DNA from: Paragonimus westermani
Taxonomy: Eukaryota; Platyhelminthes; Trematoda; Plagiorchiida; Troglotrematidae
DNA: 64,000 nucleotides
Direction of reading: 5' to 3'
Assembly: GCA_008508345.1 (NCBI GenBank)
Contig: QNGE01000298.1
Location: 226,979-290,978 of the forward strand
The notes beneath the pieces are model-generated. The model searched no databases, was not told the DNA's origin, and saw nothing but the letters and a program-made list of their open reading frames with translations. Positions 48,304 through 59,960 of the stretch are shown here, piece after piece (positions within the stretch are counted from its first letter, which is position 1; every line of letters starts with the position of its first letter). The position numbers and the translations under genes are program-made.

Positions 48304-49026
48304 GTATACTCGCCCATAACTTGATATCATCTGCAAATAAGATAATTTTACATCGAACAAGGTTTGGTATGTCGTTAGCGTAGATTAGAAAGAGGGTTGG
48401 CCCAAGAACCGATCCTTGAGGTACTCCACTTGTGACCGCAACTGGCTTCGATAAAGCACCGTCGACTCTGACTTGAATAACACGGTCCATCAGGTAGTTC
48501 TCTAACCAAGCCAATAGTTTACCCGTGACACCGTGTTGTTTTAGCTTCTGTAAAAGTATGCTATGGTTAACACGGTCGAAGGCTTTGGACATATCCAGGT
48601 AGCAAGCATGGATGGGATTGCCGTTGTCTATAGCCAGCGTCCAGTCATCGAGAGTTAGGAGGAGGTTAGAGAGGCAGGAGTGACTCTTTCTGAAACCATG
48701 TTGTGCAATAGAGAGTATGTTATTTCCTTCAAGATGTTTGGTAAGCTTATTCGCCACTAGTCGTTCAAGCACTTTGGAGATCACTGGTAATAGTGTAACA
48801 GGTCTGTAGTTGGACACATCTGAGCGATCCCCTCTGAAGATCGAAGTGATTGTGCCACAATTCCAGTCCATGGGGACCATACTGCAGTTTAGTGACAGAT
48901 TAAACAAATCTGTGAGAGATGTATACAAGGAGCGAGCACATTGTTTAAGAATGAGAGGCGTTATTTCGTCAGCTCCAGGGGATTTTTTCGTATTCAAACC
49001 GAGGAGTATGACCTGATTTTCGCGTT
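48304..49026 (-). CDS. Well-preserved CR1-like LINE reverse transcriptase, cut by the gap
   Basis: About 230 codons of uninterrupted reverse transcriptase on the minus strand, starting at SPGADEI near 48970. Order of motifs: DWNCGTITSIFRG; SNYRPVTLLPVISKVLERLV; QHGFRKSHSCLSNLLLTL; YLDMSKAFDRVNH with the first catalytic aspartate; a long SGVPQGSVLGP block; FADDIKLW with the two others. All three catalytic residues are present. Above 48997 the frame runs back a few codons to a stop near 49025, and no endonuclease follows upstream, so the copy is 5'-truncated, as most LINE copies are. Its intact frame marks it as the youngest LINE in the window. There is no usable ATG; the TTG at the frame limit has no meaning. 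Confidence 0.85.
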
Positions 49027-52000
49027 AGTTTTATAAGATTCCTGTCATTTACTTTGCAAGCCCATGTATCAGACAGACAGCTCTACCAACAACTGATGGT
49101 TCACAAAACCCTGAGAATAATATGCATGTTGATAGAAACCATACTAGTTCTTTGTTTTATATTTTCATTCACCATTTATGAATGTCTATCCGCTTCATCT
49201 GTATTCCTAAGTTTGACTTGGTCTCAAGGTCTTCAGTGCCTCTTCTGCCTCCATTGCAAGAGCCAGGAGCTCTTCCTATTGTAGCCTAAGAATGCGGACC
49301 AGTTGTAAACGTACAATATGCGCATCCAGTATTGCCAAGGTAGACAGCTCCGATTCACTGCCCGAAATAGCCTCCTCTGCTGCTAGGCATGACTTACACA
49401 CTGGACAATACGCCGTAAGACACTTCGATTACTCCGAATCCTAATTACATCAAACAACCATTGTTGTTGTGAGTAGCTAACGGAACTTCGAAAGTACACA
49501 GGCGTCGTTAACGAACTTGATTTCCGGTACATTCTTATTTAGACCACCGGAGTTTCTTAGTGATAACACCGTTCTGAGATTTCCACACAGTTGTATTGCT
49601 GAAATGGTTAATAGTCGAGAAACCGCCCTCACTATGAAATGAGCAATTTCCTGCGGCCTTCTTAGGGCGTCTGATGGGTTTGCAACGGAAGATTAATGAG
49701 TGATAGAGTAATAGAACACTGATTATGGAAGAGAAGATGGTTCTCCTAGCAGGCCACGGGTCAGTTCAAACTAACTGATGCGATTGATAAGCTTTGGACA
49801 CGAGGGTTACAAGCCCCTATTATCGGTTTTTACTTATATATATATGTATATATATATAAGATTGCCATTTGCCAAAAGTTTACTGTGGAAAAACTGAATC
49901 AACTTTTGTAAGAATTTTTGCTACTTACGCTCATGCACACATATCGCTTTATTGACAGTAATGCTCCCAGCTCTCTTCCTGTTCCCGTTCGATTACTCAG
50001 ATGTCTAATCCTGAGCTGTCGATATTACCACAATTTGAAGATGCCTATAACTGGAATCCCATAGGTGCCGAAATTGTGCTCATTTGTGTTTGCGCTGTAT
50101 GAATGCCACTCACAATCCACTTGTGTCGTTTGCTTCTGGCCCCATTTTCAGCAAGAAAATTTGTAGTCTTAATTTATTTTGAAATCAGGTCTACGTAACG
50201 ACATGACGACCGGTACCAAATTTACCGCAAACCAGGTCAAGTCGGAACGAGACGACTGACAACTCCAAAAAGGTGCTTGAATTCATGTGGCGATCTCCTC
50301 TTCCACGACCGAACTGTTAAACAATCGTACTACTTTGTTTGTTTCGTTCATGATGATTGACAGACGGGAGACCCGCGAAACACGTAACAACAGTAACAAA
50401 AGCATGAATCGCACTTTAAAAATGAGTCCACGCACTCACTGGCGTGTCATTGGTCAACACTAGAGTAGACTGAACACCACGGTCGGTTGTTTATGCACAC
50501 ACCAAACTACCTTATAACGTGTGATAAGGAACAGTGAGTGACCTCAGGATGACGTACTTATGATGACCCTTCCTTACTTGGATGAAGTTAATGGATCATT
50601 CACATGATCACTCTTCCGCAGAGGCTCAACTGTGGAGGAAGCAGAGCTAAGCCGTTTACTGAAGCTACAGAGAGCTTTTCAGTATATTACCTCTACACAC
50701 CTCATCATAAAAGCAGTTATCTGTCAGTTCCGTTAACAAGGACCTCTCTGAACTATCTGAAAATCGGTAGATGAAATATGTAGTGAGTGAGCCTGGTAGA
50801 AATATCCTCATTAGCGAGAATATAGGTGACATATTACTGGGCAAACGTACTGCTATTGTATGATATGATCACTGAATGAGAAGCATTGAGCAACTGATCC
50901 AGTATAACATCCAGAATCGACAAGTGTAGAAGACGTGAGTAAAGCAATGTTCACTGAAGTGTATGAAAATGGGTTTAGGGAATAGTCAAAGCTTAAATCA
51001 GATGGGCCACGAACAGTGTGAGAAGACAAACTAGTCACAACAGTTAATAACAACAAAAGGAGAAATGTATTACATATTATGGACTAAACCTCTAGTTTAA
51101 ACGTGGTTGCGCGACCTGCAGACTATAAATCCGAACTGGAAAATACAGGTTTTACTTTGTATAATAAGTTCTTGTCTTAGCGGCATAACCTAATTCATGA
51201 AGTCGCTCCAGGTCAACCGGTACCTCAGAAACAGTCACCTCGGTCCTTACATTTTGTGAACTTTAAGGGTCAACCAACTGGGTCGCAAACAGAGTTAACC
51301 TCCAGGCAAAGTGCATTTGGTACGCGCTCTATGAAGTCCGTATCCTACTAAAGGCACAAGCCGGCTTCCTACTGGAAACCTGTCGAGCGAGTGATCAGAT
51401 GAATACTCAGAGTAGCATTTGGACGTTAAGAGGAACCCACCTTTCGCAAGTCACTTAAGGCTTCCCTGATCACGTGCTAGAAACTTTTCACGAATAGCCA
51501 AGGACGGTCGTCACTATATCATTTCTGTCCTAGTCTGCAACACGGACAAATCAGTGTCGACATTTTTTGTAAATTTCATTTCATTGTTCATTTTGTTGCG
51601 CCTTTCACAACTCTGTTATATGCCGCAACTGGAATGCTTTTTTGGAAGGATATGATATTTTAAAACGAATTGCTCAAGCACATCAATCGAACTTGTCTTT
51701 TTAAAAGTTGGCGTTTTATCCTTGGTCACTAACACATTTTGCAACCAATTCGCGTAAAACTTGACCGCGTTCACTGTGGGACGATCAGTGGAGTAATGAT
51801 GAACGCACTTAACCAGTGAATATGTTGACTGAACCGAAATGTACGCTACTGTTCAGATGAAAAAAAGATGAAGAGGAGTACCCAGATGTGTATAAGATAA
51901 ATCAACCTTGTGTCTCACGTCAAGATATCTCTGGAACTCTGACGTGAAAGCATTCAATACTATATATACTTGATTAATCTGTAAGGACACTCCTCAGCCG

Positions 52001-53475
52001 TTGGAAAGTGTCACACCTGAAGCAGTTACGTTGCTTACAAAGACCGTTTGGAGCATTTATAATTGGTAACTTTCTCTAGTGATAATTTTTATTAATAAGG
52101 AGTTACTGAATCAGTAGAATTTCCTCTGAAAACTCGAGGAAGGCCGGTAGCGGCCTACCTCCAGAACAATCAAGCAATCCTTCCTTCAAACTTACTTTAC
52201 TTATTTTCATAAAACGATGGCCAGCAGTCAGTGTACAGTTTGGAAGCACAATGATTACGCAAAGTAGGCTTTGGCACTGCATGATAGTACAGAACTCATG
52301 CGACCTCAAGGAACCCAGACTTTAATGGCATGCAATAGCGAAACTTTTTGACGACCGATGAGACAATGGGATTAAAACCGTGGATAAACGCGTTATTGAT
52401 CGATTAGCTTGACGTCTTCAACAAACAAAGTTGTGTACACTTGGAGTACACTCTGAAAAAAACTGAACTGCATACATTGCCCTTTCGGGTGTGGCCGGTG
52501 AGCATTAATTTTCATGCACTTCAACTAGTCGTCTGTGAAATACAAACATAGTTACCTAGACCTTTCGGGAGCATTTGAAGAGCTGATGATGGGCGTTCCG
52601 TGTGAATTTCAAGGAAACATATCCAACATTTTAAAAGCTCGAGAATTATGGGATCCATGCTTTCCAACCCAAGCCATTTCAAAGTAGCAGTGTTGGTCCT
52701 TCGCTAGCAGCATTACACCAAAATGTGAAAACATGCGCTGTCATCCCCAACAAACAACAATAAAGTCAACTGGTTTTGTCAGATTTTAAAATATTGTTAT
52801 TGTCATATTGAGTGACTACCGCTAACAGGTAATTTGTCTCAGACAAGCCATTCGTTTACCGCGTATCTAAGGGAACAGATCTAAACCTTGGGAAAACTTT
52901 CTAGTCTTATGTAAACACAAGTCCATGAATCGAGTAAAATGTTCTATGCTCAGAAACCTGCGGCTTATGGGAGTTTGGCGGAATGCACCGCCTTAGTGCA
53001 CATGATATTTTTACAGTAGGGCATTCCCCAAGGTTTTACGCACACACGTAAGCCATTCAGATGTGGCGTTACTGACCTCACCGACCTTCTGACCCAGTTT
53101 AAAATGTCACCTGTTTACGATTGCGCTTTCAATAACTTACTGTTCTATTAAACCATCATATTTACTCATGTTCTTGATGGTACTTGGGGAAACGCTAAGC
53201 ACGTTGTCCAAAGAGCACTATGGAGTGTTCTGTTAAAAAAGTCCTTTAAAAGCGCTCACCTAGTCATCCATCGGTAATCAATTTTCTGTGGTTAGAAACG
53301 CTGGTTTACACAGGTAAGCTACCCGATTTTGGAGCGCACTTATCAACTTCAGGTTATATATAAAAGCGTATTGTCATAAATCACATAGTAGAACAGGAGT
53401 TATCAGTTACTGTAACGCGCAACCGAAACCAGCGAGCACGCACGAATTGAACTTGAATCACGTAACGAGACGTGC
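49027..53475. other. Long non-coding stretch
   Basis: No supported gene. Only short open runs (up to 76 codons). A TA microsatellite at 49835-49858 is listed separately. Confidence 0.4.
49835..49858. repeat. TA dinucleotide microsatellite
   Basis: About twelve TA units interrupted once by a G (TATGTATA). Confidence 0.9.
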
Positions 53476-53650
53476 CGCTGTGTTGTCGGTGCCGTTTTAG
53501 TTTACGTTTGTGTAAGTCGTGTACATAGCTTACTGGGCCTTTGGCTCGTGCTTGTTCATATTGTTTCCTTTCACAGGACTTTTGTTGGAACCCCTATTTC
53601 GGAGGAGCGCTGTTCTCCGGTGCCTCCACATTGCCCCAAATCCGGTGCAC
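53476..53650 (+). repeat. Dispersed repeat, copy 2, with intron-like segment
   Basis: Counterpart of 39388-39565. The intron-like segment is 53512-53576 (65 bases), again starting GTAAGTCGTG and ending in a pyrimidine run with TTTCACAG, followed in both copies by GACT..CGTTGGAAC or GACTTTTGTTGGAAC. The shared CTTACTGGG, about 45 bases before the acceptor, could hold a branch point. Downstream of 53650 the copies lose similarity. At 53890 a 16-codon frame beginning MLLQELLAEAVRLQQQ, then glutamine-rich sequence after a stop, might be a trace of a gag start, which would make the repeat the leader of an LTR element; this is weak. Confidence 0.65.
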
Positions 53651-56600
53651 AAGTGCCATGGTCAGTCAGGGCGAATGCGACTGGTCTGCATGTTACAATT
53701 ACCACGCCCTTAAATGTATGTGCTGTTAATGTAAAACGGCACGAGTAAACGAGACAGTCGGTAACAGCCTATTACTCCTTTCAGTGCTTAAGACGTATTG
53801 GTTTCATACACGTATCAAGAGTATGATAATCATTACAACCCAATATACCAAAACCCTTCATTTTGAACAGTTGAAGCCGACTCGGAATTTATGCTACTAC
53901 AGGAATTGTTAGCGGAAGCTGTTCGTTTGCAACAACAATAACAAATTCCCGCAAATAGACAAGGTCAGGAACAGGTACCGGTGACGGGACAACAGAGCCA
54001 ACGAACGGGATGTACACTGTATAGTTTGGACAAAAAGAAAAATACCGTACAAATAAACACAACATGTGAAACGGTCAGGAAACCCGGCAACACACTAGTA
54101 CCCATATTATTCAAATTTTAAACTAGTCGAGGAAAGAACTAACGATACAGACAATATATCGATCTTACACTGAAGCACGCGGAAATAAACGAAAGTTGAT
54201 AAGTAGCCTGAGAGTAGCTTTAAGACAAGAGGAATAAATAAACTCGTGTAAACAGCATAACCAAAACATTCACGTAATAATATTAGTAGTAACAACAAAT
54301 AATCCGAACTTGCCAACGGATATTATGTGCACAAAAGTGGTTGTGATAACCTATCGGGTTGGCATGGTCCTGATGACATAATACTTGGTTTGGTTGCAGA
54401 CGTGTCTAGTCCCTGTTTGTCCATATTTTTATGATGTATATAACTGACCTGTTGTACGACTGCGACTGATGAGAGTAAATGAAGTGTTGACATGTCGTAA
54501 TATCTTCTTTATGCTCTGATGATGTTCGTAAAGTACAGGGTTGAGTGTTACTACGGAAAATTAGAAGAAATTTATATTTCCCGTAAGTTCCAATATAAAA
54601 TTGTGCATTCATAAACTCATCTCAAAGCCCAGTGCAGTGGTAGAGAGCGCCAAAAGCATGCGACAGTTTCTTCATAGAGGCTTCACCAGTTGCGATTTTA
54701 TACTGCACTCTACAGCCTCTTTAAACATGATTCCTCAGGAACGTTGATTTTCCAACATGGGGCATGCTTCCTAGCTTGCTGTTTCGTACTTTTATCTGTC
54801 ACCTACATTGCTTACTTCAAAAGTAAGGTTATATAATTCAAGGGTGTATTGCACTGAAGAACGCTTTCGCGCCAGCCAAACGAATGACGATAGAAAATAT
54901 TGAGCAAAAAGCCACTGAGATTGTTATCACTAAATACCCGTCATTTGATAGTCTCATTGCTTTCGTTTTAAGTCCATCAAACGCAAAACAGTTAAGTGTA
55001 AGCAAAGACTGTCAATAGCAGATAACCACCAAACATCTTGTGTTTGTTTTGACCAGTCCTCGCAACACACAACGAGTACAGCGTACACCGGCTGTTTTGT
55101 CACACATGGTCCAGGATGACAAACGTTATTCTGAAAATCGAAAGTCTGGAAGATGAGTGCACTAAATTCTTAATCCATTTATGGGTTGCGATATAAAATT
55201 CGATTCATATTTATTGTCTAACTTTGTGGTCGCAATATTGAAAAAATCACTATTATCTGATACTGTCGGACTCATGACCTTAATTTTCCCGCGTAGTGTA
55301 AATTTTTCAGCTTTTAAAGGTAAAAAACGAGTTCGGGGAACTAAGTCAATCCTTATTCCCCTTAAAGTAAAGTCAATACTGGGGTTCACTGACTGGTGAC
55401 ACATTTTCCCCAGGTTTTCCAAGAAATGAATTACAGCCGGTCAGACCAGTACTGGTCCTATCTCAGGTGCGAGGAACACTCCGGAAAACGTATTCAAGCT
55501 TTAAACCAGGAAATTTGTGACAATTAGTTCCATCGCACATGCGATTCAATAATTGCAGAGCCAGACAACTATCTCAGAAGCTGTCGCTTGGATTCGATTA
55601 GCTTTTGCTGTCTCAAGTGTTGCCTCGTAGTTGCCAGGTTAAATCACCCGCAGAAGGTTCTGTCTGAGGGCAATACAAATACATATGGTAAGCTAGCGAA
55701 AGAGTCCCGAGGGGGATACAACTGGACGTTAGAGACTCTACTTCCCCTGATATTACCAGACCACCATTTATGCGGGTTGCTACTGGTGCATTGGGGGTGG
55801 AAGTGTCGTGTAGGAAACAAACGAACAAAAGACACTGCTTGTGAAGAGATTAAGGAATCGAAGAGTGTGTCCGATTCCTGATACTAACTTTCCATTCGTT
55901 TCTTACTGCGGCAGTCCCCATGAAGACAGCACCAGCTAAACTACCACCGACGAATTCAGAACACGGCTACTGCCAAAAGAGACATGCATTATTATGGCTA
56001 TTGCTCCTAAATATGATGAAAATAAACCATGGCGCCGACCAAGTCATGACCTCTTCAATTTCCGGCCGGCTTTTGAGAAGCATGTTCAATAAGGGTGAAG
56101 AGAGACTTGCAACAAGCGTAACTCCAATAGCCGTATTTCAACTAGGTCGGCGCCTGAGAATCTCTGAAGTTTACCCTTGACAGCTGAAGATAGTAAAGTC
56201 TACGAAAATGAATATATATCAGCCCTTCACATCGCGCACGGGCTGCAGTAGAAACTGCTCAAGTTTAGTGTCATTTTTCTCCGGAGGATAGAGAACGTCT
56301 CATGAGGGTCCTATGAAAATTGCGAGAAGGTAGGGATAATTGTGAACAAGGCTTGTTCATTCAGCATTTTCGGATAGTTTGCCGGAAGCCGAAACCCATT
56401 TGGGTTCCGCTAATTCACGTTCAGGGAAATTGGCACCGATGCCATTTCAGCTACGTAACGATCCTGGTAGCGCGACCGTGGGCATATCGCCAGAACTGAG
56501 AATGCATGAAAACGTTCAGAGTATGTCGAACAAGCGAGAAGAATCATAATGTTGGACACGCTAATACTAGCCGACGCTGGTAGCACTCAACAGAACTTTC

Positions 56601-56787
56601 CCTAGGGGGTTGGTCCCTCAGGGTTGACTGGTTAGTCCTGGATACCACTTCGTTCGTTCTGAGAGATCTTATATGAGGGGTGGAGGGGGTATGCACATAT
56701 AAAAGGATATTCCGGCCATGGCCGCTGCCGATAAAAAATAGCCACAGAAACGCTTGCGAAAAGTGTAGCAGTTCATAGAATGGATAA
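53651..56787. other. Non-coding stretch, possibly with old LINE sequence
   Basis: Open runs of 86-97 codons (55162-55422 minus, 55588-55881 plus, 55920-56180 plus) are unassigned. The stretch from about 55.6 kb may hold the decayed 5' part of the LINE whose RT begins at 56.8 kb, but I cannot read an endonuclease motif with confidence. Confidence 0.35.
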
Positions 56788-57353
56788 ATGCACAATATAG
56801 TGGATCCTGTTGCAGAGCATTCAGTGGTAAGCCCAAAAAGCTTACACGCACAGTTGTGGAAACGGTCGAAAGCAAGTACAGATATTCCTACGCTTGTAAG
56901 AGGATTTGGGGAAGTAAAAACTGTAGAGACGAAAGCGAAGGTTCTGACGGCTTATCACGCTACAATGTACTGTGTTGAGGCGTGTCTAGTTCCTTCATAT
57001 GCTCCCGAGGTCTCGGTATCCAACGAAGATATCAGAGAAGAGGGGACTCGGGATGAGCTGAGAAATTTCACCACCCGGAATTCACTCGGCACGGATGGTT
57101 TGCATCCACTAGAACTGATGGAAATTGCGGAGGTCCGTGTAGCCCCACTATCTGGAATGTTCACTTCGTTTTAGCAACAAGGTTGCATTCTGACGGAATA
57201 GAGAAGGGCACTCGTCTGTCTCACACATAAAGGAGGCAGTCATAAGCTGCCAGTCAGCTACTGACTAATGAACTTCATCTCTGTTGTTGGGATAGCCGTT
57301 CAGCGTTTTCTGGACGGGTGACAATACAATTTCCCATATCTGTTTCCATTTTA
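56788..57353 (+). pseudogene. CR1-like LINE, left part interrupted by a transposon
   Basis: The frame at 56788-57174 carries the region before the RT and its first motifs: LGTDGLHPLELMEIAEV near 57090-57130 (family S-x-G-P-D-x-L-H-P-x-L-L-K-E-L-A), then VAPLSGMF. After a stop, a second part reads RRALVCLTHKGGSHKLPVSY and ISVVGIAVQRFLDG to about 57330 (family W-K-x-A-x-V-x-P-I-x-K-G-G-S..NYRPVSL). The sequence then leaves LINE-like reading at 57352 and resumes at 58813. Stops make it dead independently of the insertion. Confidence 0.75.
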
Positions 57354-58812
57354 GGCACAAGATTTTCCATTACATGCTAAAGCAAATCACTTTGGTGAAT
57401 TAGAATTTCCACCGTAGATTCTTGGAAGTAACGGCAAGAACGCGACTGGCCCAACTAACCGTAAGGAACGACCATTCTTAGTTAGAATGCTTCACATTGG
57501 CTATTTTGATAGAGGAAATGGTTTGGGTTATTCGAGGGGTGTCAACGGATTTGCTTAATGAGAAAGGGGTTAGCGGTCAATGTGGAGCACAGATCATCTG
57601 ACCCTGTTCCTACTAATTCATCAAACCGCTAGCCGTATTGGTTCCCTTGACAGGTAAAGGGTTGCGAGTATTTAGGGGTGTCTGTGGACCTCACGTCCAA
57701 TAGGAGTGAGGTTTAGAGTCGTGGTAGACTTCGAGCTGTAATGTGAGAGTGAACCAGTTTGTGAGAACATTTTCATTAGTTCTCTCGCATACATGGCTGG
57801 CGGACGCAAGTACACTTGCATCAGTCTCAAAACACGCAGACGTATTATCAAAGCATTTGAAAGGGGCGATAACTGGCGCACGGTTGCCCTTCTGAACAGA
57901 GTCAGGTGTAATACCGCTTACAAGTGGCTGCATGTGGATTGCATCGGTTATGAAGCTCAGCCTCGTAAAGGACAGAGAAGCAAGATTCTCTCAGAATCAG
58001 AGATCGATATGTCGTTAGAGTGGATTTTCGTGGACCCAACGATTACACTGCAATTTTTGATTGCGCGTCAAGGCTGAGTTCGAGAAGGAGTTGTCGACCA
58101 CAACGATTAGTCGATACTTGGATGGTCGATGCATAACTGTCAAGAAACTGCACCACGTACCCATTGGTGTGAACTCAAATAAGAATCTGGAGTTACGGCA
58201 ACTGTTTGCATATCGACTGATGGAGTTTTATGTAACTGCAAAGACTATTTTCTGGATAGATGAGACAAACTTCAATTTGTTCTGTACGAGGTCGCTGGGA
58301 CGTTCATTAAAAGGAACGAGAGCATGCGTCTCTGTAACAAACAGCCTAGGCCGTAATCGTCATCTGATTGCAGCTATGACACCAAGCTCGACAGTAGGCT
58401 ATACGACGAGGCGGAGAGCATACAACAGCAGCGATTGCAGGGGCTGGCTGCGAACTCTGCTAGATCAGATGAAGATCAGTACACACATGTCAAACATTGT
58501 GCTGATATGCGACAACGCACCGTGTCACACCGATCTGTAAGGTGTGTTTGCTGAGGAGTTATACAATGGAGGACAAATCTTACAATTGCCACCCTATTCC
58601 GCAATGTTGAATCCGATTAAGAATGTCTGGAGCATAGTGAAAGCAAGAGTTAAAAAACTACTGCGGATGCACTACGAGACAGTAATAAACGGAGATCCTC
58701 AGGGTGTGCAAAGTCAACTGGGGTGGAGAATGCGGGCCCTGGAATGAGTAGTCATTTCTGCTATGTGTGCTATAGACGTACCTACAGGCAAACAAGTTGC
58801 CACATCCTTGCC
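57354..58812 (+). mobile_element. Tc1/mariner-type DNA transposon inserted in a LINE
   Basis: A 1,459-base segment, flanked on both sides by TA (57352-57353 and 58813-58814), interrupts a LINE between two adjoining RT motifs. Its ends start GGCACAAGAT on the left and, in reverse complement, GGCAAGGATG on the right, so only the first four bases plus scattered ones match: degenerate terminal inverted repeats. It contains a broken transposase of the Tc1/mariner/IS630 kind on the plus strand. TA target duplication, length and transposase agree with that superfamily. The exact ends rest on the TA and on the LINE reading being restored when the segment is left out. Confidence 0.7.
57793..58747 (+). 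pseudogene. Tc1/mariner-type transposase, inactivated
   Basis: The N-terminal helix-turn-helix DNA-binding domain lies at 57793-57900 (ISLKTRRRIIKAFERGDNW, then TAYKW), followed by a basic linker (QPRKGQRSKI). A frameshift near 58061-58077 leads into the catalytic part: WIDETNFNLF with the first aspartate at 58259-58261, LICDNAPCH with the second at 58511-58513, and PPYSAMLNPIKNVWS, where the third acid of the family (NPIEN) is lysine at 58619-58621, a single G-to-A change from GAG. The spacing is about 35 residues between the second and third positions. A TAA at 58538-58540 interrupts the frame before the last block. Three independent lesions mean the protein is dead. The total of about 318 codons is the usual length for the family. 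Confidence 0.8.
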
Positions 58813-59960
58813 TAAAAGGACTTCACCGAGTCCGTTCCTGTTGGACCAGCGTACTTTTGGTGAAAGAACAGTAGTTTGAGGCTAAGGCTAGTGGTATGCC
58901 AATGAATGTCACCTTTACGGACTTTAACAAAGCTTCTGACAAGATTGCACATGGGGGGCTCCTAATCAAGTTCGACTTATTTGGCGTAACCGGCCCCGCC
59001 TTGTGCTGGATAAAGGACTTATTTCGGGATAATGCTTACTCGATTAGGGTGGCCGGAACCCACTGCTTCTTGCGACAGGTATCCAGTGGGGTTTAGCACG
59101 GCGCAATCTTCGTTCCACAGCTCTTTTTGGTTCTTACCAGTAATCCTCTAGACATCTTAATCATCAGGCTTGGCGTACATTGATGACATCAAAGTCCGGC
59201 TCCTCATTAAGTCGACAGAAGATCTGGATGCTCCACAGACCGCCAGTGCTCAACGGATGGAGTGGGCTCTCTGATGGACTTTACCAATGAACTTCTAAGT
59301 TTGTCCACATATGCGCATTTGGGGGGTGAAAGGAATGGGTGCGAAGTGCAGGGACTGACAGTTGTTGAGATAAACAGGAGGTGAACACGACCTGAGTTTT
59401 ACCGTCTCAGCACGAGTTAAGACGCAGAACAACACAGATGGAACACCTACGTCAGCTCGTGATGCGCTGGAAATAATCAAACGCTCTTTCAAAAGACGCA
59501 CGAAAAAACCTTCAAAATTGTGTTCACCAAAAGCGTTAGGGACGGCGGCCTGTCCCCCAACTAATAGGGAGGTGCAATACCTTGGGTAGTTCAAAGAACG
59601 GCCATGGGAATTGTTGTAAAGAAAGGCTTGCGAGGGAAGATTTGTTGTAGGTCCGCAAAATACTGGGGGATTAAGTAGGTTCGGAGCTGGGAATGACAGG
59701 AATGACAACAGGAGGTGTGGACATCAGTTGCCTTTAAGGAAGCAAACTGTACAAAATCGCCTTCAGTCTAACTCTTCTCTCGTGAAGTAGTCAACTGCTG
59801 GAATAGTCTTTTGTGTTCTTCCGTGTATCAGGAATAGCGTAAAATATTTAAAGTGAAATTGGATGCAAACTTGGAGAGTTTTTGGCAGCAGGAACTGTCG
59901 TACCTTGATGCTCCCATGGAGTGCGGGCTACACAAGAATCTATGCCACCCGCCTTCACGG
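58813..59960 (+). pseudogene. CR1-like LINE, right part after the transposon
   Basis: Reading resumes directly after the TA with GLHRVRSCWTSVLLVKEQ (family HGF..GRSC-L-T-N-L-L). At 58896-59096 follows VTFTDFNKASDKIAHGGLL with the first catalytic aspartate, ending at the VSSGV motif. At about 59174-59200 in another frame is AYIDDIKVRLL, the catalytic box with both aspartates, its first residue pair altered from F-A. The C-terminus shows REVVNCWNSL and FKVKLDANLESFWQQE near 59790-59900, the usual R-V-V..WN-x-L-P...FK-x-x-L-D ending. A long minus-strand open frame at 59295-59708 is a shadow of this region. Several stops and shifts. Confidence 0.75.

Noticed and set aside
47268..48383. A 371-codon plus-strand frame, and similar minus-strand frames crossing the gap
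   Set aside because: Most of each is N; the apparent openness is produced by the gap.
59295..59708. 137-codon minus-strand frame
   Set aside because: Antisense shadow of the C-terminal part of the plus-strand LINE, whose motifs continue on both sides of it.
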